NCBI RefSeq assembly: GCF_001402875.1
Contig: NZ_CP012946.1
Span: forward strand, 3,636,001-3,700,000
Direction: 5' to 3'
DNA from: Blastochloris viridis
GTDB lineage: Bacteria; Pseudomonadota; Alphaproteobacteria; Rhizobiales; Xanthobacteraceae
DNA length: 64,000 nt
In this document: positions 1-8,943 of the stretch, in pieces
Numbering within the stretch: the stretch's first letter is position 1
Layout: each line of letters starts with the position of its first letter
Program-made: the position numbers and the translations under genes
Notes under the pieces: generated by a model
Database searches by the model: none
Told to the model about the DNA's origin: nothing
What the model saw: the letters and a program-made list of their open reading frames with translations, nothing else

Positions 1-66
1 CTCGAACGGCCAGGCGGTGGAGGATTCGGCGAGCGCCCTGAGGGCGGCGGCGGTTTCGGTGGTCAT
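1..66 (-). CDS. lysK: class I lysyl-tRNA synthetase, N-terminus only (partial)
   Basis: The first 22 codons of a minus-strand gene run off the left edge. The readable N-terminus (MTTETAAALRALAESSTAWP, then FE) resembles the start of the class I lysyl-tRNA synthetases used by alphaproteobacteria in place of the class II enzyme, which typically begin with an Ala-rich helix and a 'KAWPFE'-like segment. The catalytic HIGH and KMSKS motifs lie outside the window, so the call rests on N-terminal resemblance only. Confidence 0.5.
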   Translation of the reverse strand, partial: MTTETAAALRALAESSTAWPFE

Positions 67-148
67 GGCATGTCCCTGATGGTCGCGCGGACATAAATCC
101 CGCGCGGCGCCGGGGGTCAACGGGCGGCGACCCCGCCAGCGTCAAGCG

Positions 149-1003
149 TCAGAAAAAGCCGATCGGGAAATAGCGCAAATAGAGGTCGGTATAGACGCCC
201 TTCTCCCACAGCTTCTGCAGCGCCCAATCGAACGCGCGACGAAGCGGCTCGTTGCCCTTGCGCACCGCGATGCCGACGCCCTCGCCGAAATAGCGGCTTT
301 CGTAGAAGACGCCGCCGCGGAAGGCGCAGCAATTGGCCGAGGTGGTGCCGTTGAGCCAGAACGCCAGCTGGATGCCGTCGCCGAACAGGAGGTCGACCTG
401 CTTGGCCTTCAGCGCCTCCTCGGCAGCCTCCAGGCTCGGAAACGGCTTGAGGCTGGTCTCGGTGAAGAAGGCGCGCAGATAGGCCTCGTGCGCGGTGCCG
501 GCGACCACCGCCACCGAGCGGCCGATCACGGTTTCCGGCTTGAGGTCGACGAGGTCGAGGTCGGTGCGGGCGACGAAGCGGGCCGGGGTGCGGTAATAGC
601 GGTCGGTGAAATCGGCCTTGGCGCGAGTCTGCGGGGTGATGGCGAGCGAGGCGACCACGGCGTCGCCGCGGTTCTCGTTCAGCGCGTCGAGCAGGGTGTC
701 GAACCGGCGCACCTGGACGGTGCAGGCGACCTTCAGCTCCTCGCAGATGGCGCGGGCGAGGTCGACATTGAAGCCGGTCGGGTTGTTGTCGGCGCCCTTG
801 AAGTTGAACGGCGGGTAATCCTCCTCGGTGAGGAAGCGGATCAGGCCGAGGCGGCCGAGGTCCGGCCGCTCGGGCCGCCGCTTGGGATCCCAGAAGCTCG
901 GCACCCGCACGCCATCGCCCGGCCCGGCCGCCTGGGCGGGCAACAGCGGCGCCGCCAGTCCCAGCAGCGCCAGCACGGTGGCGAATACCCGCAGTCGTCG
1001 CAT
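149..1003 (-). CDS. periplasmic amino-acid-type substrate-binding protein (SBP family 3)
   Basis: This 284-residue protein should bind a small polar solute, probably an amino acid, in the periplasm. I chose the ATG at 1003 because it is followed at once by a signal peptide: MRRLR, a hydrophobic stretch, then an Ala-x-Ala cleavage site near residue 25. The mature part has the family 3 binding-protein pattern: 'EDYPPFNF' near the start, 'GFNVDLARAICEEL', 'FDTLLDALNENRGDAV', and an ITPQTR/ADFTDRYY segment. No permease or ATPase gene is adjacent, so it may serve a transporter encoded elsewhere or act as an orphan sensor-type protein. It diverges from the glycosyltransferase gene. Confidence 0.82.
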   Translation of the reverse strand: MRRLRVFATVLALLGLAAPLLPAQAAGPGDGVRVPSFWDPKRRPERPDLGRLGLIRFLTEEDYPPFNFKGADNNPTGFNVDLARAICEELKVACTVQVRRFDTLLDALNENRGDAVVASLAITPQTRAKADFTDRYYRTPARFVARTDLDLVDLKPETVIGRSVAVVAGTAHEAYLRAFFTETSLKPFPSLEAAEEALKAKQVDLLFGDGIQLAFWLNGTTSANCCAFRGGVFYESRYFGEGVGIAVRKGNEPLRRAFDWALQKLWEKGVYTDLYLRYFPIGFF

Positions 1004-1065
1004 TGAGTTCAGCTCACACGCTCCGCGTTTGTCCGCAGTTTTCACGGCCGGCACGGTTGCAGACC

Positions 1066-2982
1066 ATGCTCCCAGGCGCAAGCGGGCGGGGCAGCGTGTC
1101 GGCCAAATTCTCGTCGGATATTCGCGGGCCGCGGGCTGACGACGGCGCCGGCCTGCCGGTCGAGCTGCTGCCGCTGATCGATCGTCTGCCGCTCGAATGC
1201 CTGGTCGCCGCCGCGCAGCGGGCCGACCTCATCGCCGTCGGCGGTGATGAGGTCGTCATCGCCGCCGGGCTGATCGACCGCGACGCCTACGCCCGGCGGC
1301 TGGCGGCGTGGCTCGGCCTGCCGTTCGCCGAGCTGGCGGACGATGGCGGCGATGTTGGCGATGGCGATCTGCCGCCGCCGCGGCTCGAAGCCGTTGCGAG
1401 CGGCGTGGGCGCGGTGGCGCGCACCGCCGCCGGCCTTCGCATCGCCATCGCGCCGCGCGGCGTGATGATCCGGGAGTTGGTGCGGCTGGTGCATGCCCGG
1501 GCCAGCGGGACGGGCAACCTCGTGCTCACCACGCCTGACCGCTTCGAGGCCTATGTCACCCGGCGCGCCCGCCCCCGCCTCGGCGACGTCGCCGCGTTCG
1601 GCCTGCTGCGGCGGGCGCCGGACATGTCGGCCGCAACCCGGCGCGCGCAACATTACCGGCCGGTGGCGGTCGCCGGCGGCGTGGCGGCGCTCGCCGTGCT
1701 GATCGCCGCAGACATCGCCGCGGTGGCAGCGCACGTCGCGCTGTCGCTCGTATTCCTGGGCTGGATCGCGCTGCGTTGCCTGGCGCTGTTTTCTCCCGAT
1801 CTGCCGCGCGGCCCGCCGCCGGCGTCCGAGCGCGCCTTGCCGGTCTATTCCATCCTGATACCGCTCTACCGCGAGGCCGGCATGGTGGCCGGGTTGCTGC
1901 GCGCGCTCGACGCGCTCGACTATCCGCGCGAGAAGCTCGACATCCTGATCGTGATCGAGCCCGACGATGCCGAAACGCGCTCCGCCGTGCTCGCCGCCGG
2001 CCTGCCCCGCCATGTCCGGCTGGTGGAGGCCCCCGCCGCGGGCCCGCGCACCAAGCCGAAGGCGCTCAACGCCGCGCTGCCCCTCGCGCGCGGCGCGCTG
2101 CTGGCGATCTTCGACGCCGAGGACCGGCCGGAGCCCGACCAGTTGCGGAAGGCGGCCGCCGCCTTTGCCGCCGGCGGCCCCGACCTCGCCTGCGTCCAGG
2201 CCCGGCTGGCGATCGAGAACGCGCGCGACGGCTGGCTGACCCGGCTGTTCGCCGGCGAATATGCCGGGCAGTTCGACGTGCTGCTGCCGATGCTGGTGGC
2301 CCAACGCCTGCCGGTGCCGCTCGGCGGCACCTCGAATCACTTCCGGCTGGCCACGCTGCGCCGGGTCGGCGGCTGGGATGCCTTCAACGTCACCGAGGAC
2401 GCCGACCTCGGCATCCGGCTGGCCCGGTTCGGCTGGCGCACCGGCCTGATCGCCTCCACCACCTGGGAGGAGGCGCCGAGCCGGCTGCCGGCCTGGCTGA
2501 GGCAGCGCACCCGCTGGTTCAAGGGCTGGATGCAGACCTACCTGGTCCACATGCGCCAGCCGCGTCGGCTGGTCGGCGAACTCGGCTGGCTCGGCTTCGC
2601 CAGTTTCCAGCTCACGGTCGGCGGCACCGTGCTGTCGGCGCTGGTGCACCCGCTATTCGCCCTGCTGTTCGTGGCGCAGCTCGCCGGCGGGCTGCGGGCG
2701 CAGCACGGCGCGCTCGAGCTGGTGCTGGCGGGTCTCACCACCGCCACGCTGGTGGCGGGCTATGTCGGCTCGGCGACGCTGGCGCTGGCCGGCCTGACGC
2801 GGCGAGGGCTGATCGGAATCGGCTGGGTGTTCGCGTTCCAGCCGCTCTATTGGCTGCTGCTGTCGGCCGCGGCGTGGCGGGCGCTGTGGCAGCTGGCGGT
2901 CAACCCGTTCGGCTGGGAGAAGACCGAGCACGGCTTCGGCCGCACCTCGGTGCGGCGACCGCAGCGCCAGCGTCAGAAATAG
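1066..2982 (+). CDS. membrane family 2 glycosyltransferase with N-terminal GspE-N-like domain
   Basis: About 638 residues. The N-terminal ~150 residues resemble the GspE N-terminal domain ('AYARRLAAWLGLPF'). Two hydrophobic segments follow, then a processive-type GT2 catalytic domain: 'SILIPLYREAGMV', the metal-binding 'IFDAEDRPEP', the acceptor 'TEDADLG' motif, and a Q-x-x-R-W motif as 'RQRTRW'. Several membrane helices close the protein. This layout is that of cellulose-synthase-like or XagB-type enzymes that make an extracellular polysaccharide from a nucleotide sugar. No cellulose or secretion partner is nearby, so the product is unknown. The start is uncertain: ATG 1066 is used, but an in-frame GTG near 1096 is possible. 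The 3' end overlaps the SCO gene tail-to-tail by 10 bases. Confidence 0.82.
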   Translation: MLPGASGRGSVSAKFSSDIRGPRADDGAGLPVELLPLIDRLPLECLVAAAQRADLIAVGGDEVVIAAGLIDRDAYARRLAAWLGLPFAELADDGGDVGDGDLPPPRLEAVASGVGAVARTAAGLRIAIAPRGVMIRELVRLVHARASGTGNLVLTTPDRFEAYVTRRARPRLGDVAAFGLLRRAPDMSAATRRAQHYRPVAVAGGVAALAVLIAADIAAVAAHVALSLVFLGWIALRCLALFSPDLPRGPPPASERALPVYSILIPLYREAGMVAGLLRALDALDYPREKLDILIVIEPDDAETRSAVLAAGLPRHVRLVEAPAAGPRTKPKALNAALPLARGALLAIFDAEDRPEPDQLRKAAAAFAAGGPDLACVQARLAIENARDGWLTRLFAGEYAGQFDVLLPMLVAQRLPVPLGGTSNHFRLATLRRVGGWDAFNVTEDADLGIRLARFGWRTGLIASTTWEEAPSRLPAWLRQRTRWFKGWMQTYLVHMRQPRRLVGELGWLGFASFQLTVGGTVLSALVHPLFALLFVAQLAGGLRAQHGALELVLAGLTTATLVAGYVGSATLALAGLTRRGLIGIGWVFAFQPLYWLLLSAAAWRALWQLAVNPFGWEKTEHGFGRTSVRRPQRQRQK

Positions 2983-3557
2983 CGCCTGAACTCGGCAGCC
3001 GCCGCCTCCGGCGGCCGCTTGAGGTTGAACGGCGCGACGAAGCGGCCGTCCTTGTCCATGAGGTAGACCACCGCGGTGTGGTCCATGGTGTAGTCGCCGC
3101 TCGCGAGCGGCACCTTCTTGGCATAAACGCGGAAGGCGCGAACGATGTCCGCCGTCGCCGCCGCATCGCCGCGGAGGCCGAGAATGCGGGGGTGGAAGGA
3201 GCCGAGATAGCTCGCCAGCACCTCGGACGTATCGCGCTCCGGATCGACGGTGACGAACAGGGCCTGGGTCCGGCTGGCGTCGGCGCCGAGCCGCCCCATC
3301 ATCTCCGACACCTCGAACAGCGTGGTCGGGCAGATGTCGGGACAATGGGTGAAGCCGAAGAACACCAGGATCGGCATGCCCCTGAAATCGCCCTCGGTGA
3401 CGGTGCGGCCGTCGTGGGCGGTGAGGCGGAACGGCCCGCCGACAGCGGAGGCCGACGCCGAGCTGCCGCGCTCGCCGTTCATCAGCCACAGGCCGACGCC
3501 GGCCCCAGCGAGAATGCCGACCGCCGCCAGCACGACGAACACAACGGTTCTGCGCAT
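2973..3557 (-). CDS. senC: SCO1/SenC family copper chaperone
   Basis: This 194-residue protein has one N-terminal membrane anchor (residues ~5-25) and a thioredoxin-fold periplasmic domain. The copper ligands of the family are visible: the CxxxC motif in 'THCPDICP' and a histidine in 'YTMDHTAVVYL' about 85 residues later. SCO proteins deliver copper to the CuA site of cytochrome c oxidase or act as thiol-disulfide reductases. No oxidase genes are adjacent. It is followed upstream by a small membrane-protein gene on the same strand, probably in one transcript. Confidence 0.9.
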   Translation of the reverse strand: MRRTVVFVVLAAVGILAGAGVGLWLMNGERGSSASASAVGGPFRLTAHDGRTVTEGDFRGMPILVFFGFTHCPDICPTTLFEVSEMMGRLGADASRTQALFVTVDPERDTSEVLASYLGSFHPRILGLRGDAAATADIVRAFRVYAKKVPLASGDYTMDHTAVVYLMDKDGRFVAPFNLKRPPEAAAAEFRRYF

Positions 3558-3569
3558 CAGGCCACCCGT

Positions 3570-3752
3570 TCAGAAACAGGCCGACAACCCGGCCGTTACC
3601 AGCTCGTAGAACACCGCGCCGCCCTGAGTCGTCCACAACAGCCCGGCGCCGAGGCCGACGCCGAACGCCGCAACGGCCGCGCTCGCGACCATCGCCCACC
3701 GCCATGCCGGCCTGGCTGCCGACCGACCAGGGACGTCGCCTGCCTGGGTCAT
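3570..3752 (-). CDS. small single-pass membrane protein, unknown function
   Basis: A 60-residue protein starts at ATG 3752 (MTQAGDVPGR) and has one transmembrane helix at about residues 18-40 (WRWAMVASAAVAAFGVGLGA). It ends in a short tail finishing 'YELVTAGLSACF', which carries its only cysteine. It lies 12 bases upstream of the SCO gene on the same strand. Similar short membrane proteins with a terminal 'ACF' are, to my memory, found beside SCO genes in relatives, which suggests a linked role, but I know of no defined function. Confidence 0.5.
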   Translation of the reverse strand: MTQAGDVPGRSAARPAWRWAMVASAAVAAFGVGLGAGLLWTTQGGAVFYELVTAGLSACF

Positions 3753-4003
3753 GGCCCGATTATGGCCAGACGCCAGGGTGCCGTCCATCCGTCGCAGCGC
3801 CGGCCGCAATTGCCGACCGCGGCGTGCCGGAACGATATCGTGGCGACTACGGTTGTCATGGCTCTTGTCGAACGCCGCATCCTGTCCTCTTAGTTGCGTA
3901 TTGCAGGGTCAGGTTGCCGCAGCGACAATTTGTGGCATGGATGCGGTATGGTGAAACCGCCGGCCATGCCATCGCGGGCGGACGGGGCGGCGAGGATGGC
4001 GTC

Positions 4004-5269
4004 ATGGCGTCGCGTTGGCTTGTGTGGGCGGCATCCGGAGTTTTTGTCGCGGCAGTCGGCCTGATCTGGAACGCGGCCAACGAGTTCGACGTCTGCCGGC
4101 TGCGATCGGACGAGACGACGGTGCTGGCGTGCGCGAAGGTGCTGCCGGCCGGCCTTGCCTCGCGCCGCGGCGATTCGACCGGCCGCGGTTCTGCCGTCCT
4201 GCGCCACGACGCCGGACCGGTGGTGGCCAACACCACGGCCGCTCGCACCCGCCAGGAGCGGCCGAGCGGCACCGTGCCGCCCGGCGCCGCCAACAGCTCG
4301 CCGGGGAAAATCCGCACCGCCAGCCTCGACGCCGCGACGGCACGGCCCGAGGCGGTGGCCGCGATCACCGGCCGCGGTAACGTCCAGCTCGATGCCGGCC
4401 AGTTCGACCGCGCCATTGCGGCCTATGACGAGGCCATCCAGCTCGATCCCACTTCCGCCCAGACGCTCTACAATCGCGGGCTCGCCTATTGGGGCAAAGG
4501 CAGCGCCGACCGCGCCATCGCCGATTACAGCGCGGCGATCGAACTCGACCCGAGCTTCGCCGACGCCTTCAACAATCGCGGGCTGGCCTTGCGCGCCAGG
4601 GGCGAATTCGCCAAGGCGATCGCCGACTTCGACCAGGCGATCCGGCTCCATCCAAGCCACGCCGCAGCGTTCAACAATCGCGGCATCACCTACAAGGCCA
4701 GCGGCCAGCTCGACCGCGCCATCGCCGACTACGACGCCGCCCTTCGGCTCGACCGCGCGTTCGCCCCCGCCCTGTTCAACCGCGGCAACGCCTTCACCCG
4801 CCAGGGTCGGCTCGATCAGGCCATCGCCGACTATGACGAGGCAATCCGGCTCAACTCGGCCGCTGCCAACGCCTTCCACAACCGCGGCAACGTCTATCAT
4901 GCCAAGGGCCAACTCGACCTCGCCCGCGCCGATTTCGGCCAGGCGCGGCGCCTGGCCGAGCCGCCGGCGGCCGAATCGAACCCCGAAGCCTCCAGCGCCA
5001 AGGTGCGGCGTGCCGAGGTATCACCGACGCGGCGGCCGCGGCCGAGCGAATCGGCGGCGGCCAGGCGCGACCGCGCCGAGGCGGCGCGGTCCGCTCGCGC
5101 GCGCGCATATTCGGCGCAGGCGCTGTCGGCCGGACCGTTCGCGCTGCTGGTGAACCTGTTCCGGCCGGCCGCCCCGCCACCGAAACGCTACCCGCCGAGG
5201 CGAAAACCCAACGCCGTCGGCCCGGCGAACTACGCCAGCGCCCTGCGGCTATTCCCGGCTTGGCGGTGA
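4004..5269 (+). CDS. tetratricopeptide-repeat protein with membrane anchor
   Basis: This 421-residue protein begins at ATG 4004 with a hydrophobic segment (residues ~4-20) that should act as a signal anchor. A low-complexity linker follows to about residue 120. Six consecutive TPR units come next, recognised by the repeating pattern 'NRG..Y...G..DRAIADYD.AI.L.P' (e.g. 'YNRGLAYWGKGSADRAIADY'). The C-terminal ~90 residues are basic and Ala/Arg-rich. TPR arrays are protein-binding scaffolds; neither the repeats nor the neighbours point to a particular partner. Confidence 0.8.
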   Translation: MASRWLVWAASGVFVAAVGLIWNAANEFDVCRLRSDETTVLACAKVLPAGLASRRGDSTGRGSAVLRHDAGPVVANTTAARTRQERPSGTVPPGAANSSPGKIRTASLDAATARPEAVAAITGRGNVQLDAGQFDRAIAAYDEAIQLDPTSAQTLYNRGLAYWGKGSADRAIADYSAAIELDPSFADAFNNRGLALRARGEFAKAIADFDQAIRLHPSHAAAFNNRGITYKASGQLDRAIADYDAALRLDRAFAPALFNRGNAFTRQGRLDQAIADYDEAIRLNSAAANAFHNRGNVYHAKGQLDLARADFGQARRLAEPPAAESNPEASSAKVRRAEVSPTRRPRPSESAAARRDRAEAARSARARAYSAQALSAGPFALLVNLFRPAAPPPKRYPPRRKPNAVGPANYASALRLFPAWR

Positions 5270-5336
5270 ACGCAAGCCTTCGGCGCCACGCCGCCACGCA
5301 CCGACAGCGTTTCTTCGAGTTTGCTGGATTGGGCGT

Positions 5337-5411
5337 TGGAGCGGGCGATGGGAATCGAACCCACGACACTCAGCTTGGGAAGCTGATGTTCTACCACTGA
5401 ACTACGCCCGC
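5337..5411 (-). tRNA. tRNA-Gly, anticodon CCC
   Basis: Read on the minus strand the sequence folds as a full cloverleaf. The 7-bp acceptor stem is GCGGGCG/CGCCCGC, the D arm is GTTC..GAAC, the anticodon stem is TCAGC/GCTGA around the loop TTCCCAA, and the T arm contains GTTCGATTCC. The anticodon at loop positions 3-5 is CCC, which reads the GGG glycine codon. The discriminator base is T and the CCA tail is encoded. Confidence 0.95.
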
Positions 5412-5478
5412 GTCGGGCAGACATTAGCGAGGAAGCGCGGCCGGGGGCAAGAGGGCGTGCGCGCGAACCGCACAGCCG

Positions 5479-6792
5479 TCAGCTCGGCAGGGTGCCGTCG
5501 CGCGCCAGCACGTCGCCGGCCAGATAGAGCGAGCCGGTCACCAGCAGCCGCGGCGGCACCGCGAACTCGCCAGCGAGCCGGGCCAGCGCCGCCTCGACGT
5601 CGCCGGCGACATCGGCGGTGAAACCCAGCGCACGGGCGGTCTCGGCCAGCGCCGCCGCCGGGCGGCCGCGGTCGCTGCCCGGCACCGGCACCGCCACCAG
5701 ACGGCGCGACAGCCCGGCGAAATGCTGGAGGAACGGCAGCGGCTCCTTGGTGTCGAGCATGCCGCACACCAGCGCCAGCGGCTTCGGCGCCCGCTCTTCC
5801 AGGTCGGCCAGCGCCGCGGCGGCGACCTCGGCCCCGCCGGCATTGTGGCCGCCGTCCAGCCACAGCTCGGCGCCCTGCGGCAACAGCCGGATCAGCCGGC
5901 CGCTGCCCAATCGCTGCAGCCGCGCCGGCCAGTCGGCGCCGGCGACGCCGGCCTCATAGGCCGAGGTCGGCAGCACGAACCCGGCCGTCCGCAGCGCGGC
6001 GATGGCGGCGCCGGCGTTCTCGATCTGGTGGCGGCCGACCAGCCGCGGCCGCGGCAGGTCGAGCAGGCCGTCGTCATCCTGATAGACCATCCGGCCACCC
6101 TCCTCATGGGCGTGCCACTGCTCGCCGGAGACGGCGAGCGGCGCGGCGAGGCGCGCTGCCTGGCGCTCGATCACCGCGAGCGCCTCAGGCGGCTGGCGCG
6201 CCGACACCGCCGGCACCCGGCGCTTGAGAATACCGGCCTTCTCGCCGGCGATCGCCGCCAGGGTGGTGCCGAGAAAATCCATGTGGTCGAACGAGATCGG
6301 GGTGATGACCGTGGCGGCCGGCCGCTCGATCACGTTGGTGGCGTCGAACCGCCCGCCCATGCCGACCTCGAGCAAAGTGACGTCGGCGGGATGCTGCGCG
6401 AACAGCGCCAGCCCCGCCACCGTGGTGACCTCGAACACGGTGATCGGCTCGCCGGCATTGACGCGCTCGATGTCGGTGAGCACCGCGACCAGTTCGTCGT
6501 CGGTGACCAGCCGGCCGCCGCTGACGCGGCCGATGCGGAAGCGCTCGTTGAAGCGGACGAGGTGGGGCGAGGTGTAGACGTGGACGCGGCGGCCGGCCGC
6601 TTCCAGCATCGCCCGCAGAAAGGCGACGGTCGAGCCCTTGCCGTTGGTGCCGGCGACGTGGATCACCGGCGGCAGCTTGAGCTGCGGATCGCCCAGCCGC
6701 GCCAGCAGCCGGGCGATGCGCTCGAGCGACAGGTCGATGGTCTTGGGGTGGAGCGCAGCAAGCCGCGCCAGCACGGCGTCAACGGCGGTCAC
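5479..6792 (-). CDS. folC: bifunctional folylpolyglutamate/dihydrofolate synthase
   Basis: FolC joins dihydropteroate to glutamate and extends folate polyglutamate tails using ATP. The 437-residue protein has the Mur-ligase P-loop 'HVAGTNGKGST' near residue 47, the 'YTSPHLVRFNER' segment, and the 'DGGHNAGG' motif of the C-terminal domain. I place the start at GTG 6792 because a strong ribosome site (CGGAGGA) sits 3-9 bases upstream and the resulting N-terminus matches relatives; longer reading would run into accD. It is the last gene of the minus-strand trpFBA-accD-folC series, 44 bases after accD. Confidence 0.93.
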   Translation of the reverse strand: MTAVDAVLARLAALHPKTIDLSLERIARLLARLGDPQLKLPPVIHVAGTNGKGSTVAFLRAMLEAAGRRVHVYTSPHLVRFNERFRIGRVSGGRLVTDDELVAVLTDIERVNAGEPITVFEVTTVAGLALFAQHPADVTLLEVGMGGRFDATNVIERPAATVITPISFDHMDFLGTTLAAIAGEKAGILKRRVPAVSARQPPEALAVIERQAARLAAPLAVSGEQWHAHEEGGRMVYQDDDGLLDLPRPRLVGRHQIENAGAAIAALRTAGFVLPTSAYEAGVAGADWPARLQRLGSGRLIRLLPQGAELWLDGGHNAGGAEVAAAALADLEERAPKPLALVCGMLDTKEPLPFLQHFAGLSRRLVAVPVPGSDRGRPAAALAETARALGFTADVAGDVEAALARLAGEFAVPPRLLVTGSLYLAGDVLARDGTLPS

Positions 6793-6836
6793 GGCGTCCT
6801 CCGGGCGGCGCCCTGTCGGGGTCAGCGCGGGCGCGT

Positions 6837-7790
6837 TCAGCTCGCGGGCGTCTCTACCGGGGCCGGCTCGGGCGCCGCGGCGGCGACCGGCTCGGGCGGC
6901 GGCGCCGTCTCCGCCGCCGCCGCCACGGTTTCGACCGCCGGCAGCGGCGTCTTGGTCAGCAGGTGGCACAGCCGCGCCAGCGTCGAACGCATGTCGTGGC
7001 GGTGCACCACGAGGTCGATCATGCCGTGGGCGCGCAGATATTCGGCGCGCTGGAACCCTTCCGGCAACTTCTCGCGGATGGTCTGCTCGATCACGCGCGG
7101 GCCGGCGAAGCCGATCAGCGCGCCGGGCTCGGCGATGTGGATGTCGCCGAGCATGGCGTAGGACGCGGTGACGCCGCCGGTGGTCGGGTTGGTCAGCACC
7201 ACGATGTAGGGCTTCTTCGCCTCGCGCAGGCGCTGCACCGCCACCGTGGTTCGCGGCATCTGCATTAGGGACAGGATGCCCTCCTGCATGCGGGCGCCAC
7301 CGGAGGCGGCGAACAGGATGAAGGGCGTGCTCTTTTCGAGCGCGGTCTCCAGCCCTTTGACGATGGCTTCGCCGGCCGCCATGCCGAGCGAGCCGCCCAT
7401 GAAGGAGAAGTCCTGCACGCCGATCACCACCGGCAGGCCCTCCAGCTTGCCGAAGCCGAGCTTGACGGCGTCCTGCATGCTGGTCTTGGTGCGGGCGTCC
7501 TTGAGACGGTCGATGTAGCGCTTTTCGTCACGGAACTTGAGCGGATCGACCGGCGCTTCCGGCAGCGAGATGTCGTACCAGGTGGCGTTGTCGAACACCG
7601 ACTTCAGCCGCAGCGTCGCGCCCATGCGCATGTGGTAGTTCGAGCCGGGCACAACGTACTGGTTGGCCTCGAGATCGCGGTGGAACACCATCTGCCCGGT
7701 TTCGGGACACTTGATCCACAGGTTCTCCGGCGTCTCGGTCTTGAACAGCGTGCGGATCTTCGGACGCAGCGTATTCGAAATCCAGTTCAT
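6837..7790 (-). CDS. accD: acetyl-CoA carboxylase carboxyltransferase subunit beta
   Basis: AccD is the beta subunit of the carboxyltransferase that makes malonyl-CoA for fatty acid synthesis. The crotonase-like core is intact ('[17 protein letters not shown]', '[12 protein letters not shown]', '[16 protein letters not shown]'). Of the four zinc-ribbon cysteines known in the E. coli protein, only the first remains here (WIKCPETG); the later CxxC position reads VVPGSNYH. The C-terminal ~40 residues are a low-complexity Ala/Pro/Glu tail. ATG 7790 (MNWISN) has an AGAGGA site at good spacing; an earlier ATG at 7823 is possible. Confidence 0.95.
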   Translation of the reverse strand: MNWISNTLRPKIRTLFKTETPENLWIKCPETGQMVFHRDLEANQYVVPGSNYHMRMGATLRLKSVFDNATWYDISLPEAPVDPLKFRDEKRYIDRLKDARTKTSMQDAVKLGFGKLEGLPVVIGVQDFSFMGGSLGMAAGEAIVKGLETALEKSTPFILFAASGGARMQEGILSLMQMPRTTVAVQRLREAKKPYIVVLTNPTTGGVTASYAMLGDIHIAEPGALIGFAGPRVIEQTIREKLPEGFQRAEYLRAHGMIDLVVHRHDMRSTLARLCHLLTKTPLPAVETVAAAAETAPPPEPVAAAAPEPAPVETPAS

Positions 7791-7958
7791 GGCTGGTCCT
7801 CTCATGCCGGATTCGACGGGCATTTTTGTTGCTCCGAAACTAACCTGTTTTCTGCACGATGCTCCGCGAACGAAACATCACGTCGTCCGATCGGGTCGCA
7901 TTGGTCGTGTCCGCCCGCGCCGAACCGGTCCTGGCGCCGAGGTGCGGCGGCCGGGCCG

Positions 7959-8792
7959 CTAGGCGGCGCGAACGGCGCCGCGCACGCCGGCGGCGAGCTC
8001 GCGGACGAGGCCGAGCACCGCCGGCACCGTCTTGTCGGTGGCGAGCCCCTCGGCGTCGAGCGAGGTGCGCACCGTCTCCACCAGCGCCGAGCCGACCACC
8101 ACCGCGTCGGCGCCGCGCGCCACCGCGCCGGCGTGGGCGGCGGTCTTGACGCCGAAGCCGACCGCGACCGGCAGCCGCGTGTGGCGCTTCAGCCGGGCGA
8201 CGGCAGCGCCGACCTTGTCGAAGTCGGGGGTCGCGGTGCCGGTGACGCCGGTGATCGAGACGTAATAGACGAAGCCGGCGGTGTTCGCGAGCACCTTGGG
8301 CAGGCGCTGATCGTCGGTGGTCGGGGTGGCGAGGCGGATGAAGGCGATGCCGGCATCCAGCGCCGGCAGGCACAATTCGTCGTCCTCCTCCGGCGGCAGA
8401 TCGACCACGATCAGGCCGTCGACCCCGGCGGCCTTGGCATCTGCCAGGAATCGCGCGACACCATAGACGTAGATCGGGTTGTAGTAGCCCATCAGCACCA
8501 GCGGCGTGGTGTCGTCGCCGGCCCGGAAGGCGCGCACCAGATCGAGCGTCTTCGCCAGGGTCTGGCCCGCCTTCAGCGCCCGCAGCGACGACCACTGGAT
8601 GGCCGGGCCGTCGGCCATCGGGTCGGAGAACGGCATGCCGAGCTCGATGACGTCGGCGCCTGCCGCCGGCAGGCCCGTCAGCAGCTCGAGCGTGGTGCCG
8701 GGGTCGGGGTCGCCGGCGGTGAGGAAGGTCACAAGCCCGGCGCGGCCCTGCTGGGCGAGCGCGGCAAACTTGGCGTCGAGGCGGGCGGTCAT
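7959..8792 (-). CDS. trpA: tryptophan synthase alpha chain
   Basis: TrpA cleaves indole-3-glycerol phosphate to indole and glyceraldehyde 3-phosphate and channels indole to TrpB. The 277-residue TIM barrel shows 'FLTAGDPDP', '[15 protein letters not shown]' with the catalytic Glu, '[11 protein letters not shown]' with the catalytic Asp, and the phosphate-binding 'VGFGVKT' and '[12 protein letters not shown]'. It is separated from trpB by about 150 bases that carry a hairpin repeat, and from accD by 168 bases. Confidence 0.97.
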   Translation of the reverse strand: MTARLDAKFAALAQQGRAGLVTFLTAGDPDPGTTLELLTGLPAAGADVIELGMPFSDPMADGPAIQWSSLRALKAGQTLAKTLDLVRAFRAGDDTTPLVLMGYYNPIYVYGVARFLADAKAAGVDGLIVVDLPPEEDDELCLPALDAGIAFIRLATPTTDDQRLPKVLANTAGFVYYVSITGVTGTATPDFDKVGAAVARLKRHTRLPVAVGFGVKTAAHAGAVARGADAVVVGSALVETVRTSLDAEGLATDKTVPAVLGLVRELAAGVRGAVRAA

Positions 8793-8810
8793 GCGATTGC
8801 TCTGCCGGTT

Positions 8811-8915
8811 TCCTCTCCCGCGGCGGGGGAGGGCGGCGCGAAAGGCGCCGGGAGGGGGGCAAGGGTGCGGCTAACCGGCGGCAACACCGCCAACCCTGCC
8901 CCGCAACGGGGACGG
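8811..8915. repeat. multi-hairpin intergenic repeat between trpB and trpA
   Basis: Several inverted repeats fill the trpB-trpA gap: CCTCTCCCG / CGGGGGAGG at 8812-8832, GGCGCG-aaa-GGCGCC just after it, and AGGGT...AACCCT enclosing GGCGG-CAACA-CCGCC further right. Runs of this CCTCTCCC/GGGAGG type are common non-coding repeats in alphaproteobacterial genomes. It could dampen or stabilise the transcript between the two subunit genes; that is inference. Confidence 0.6.
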
Positions 8916-8943
8916 GCGCCGCGGGCGTGGTCGGCCCCGGTCA

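Noticed and set aside
1042..2649. Long open frame opposite the glycosyltransferase gene
   Set aside because: It is antisense to a clear GT2 domain, is rich in Arg/Gln/Gly and resembles no family; a by-product of high GC at third codon positions.
1776..3893. 700-codon plus-strand frame crossing the glycosyltransferase, SCO gene and beyond
   Set aside because: It runs out of frame through two recognisable genes and has Arg/Ala-biased composition with no motifs.
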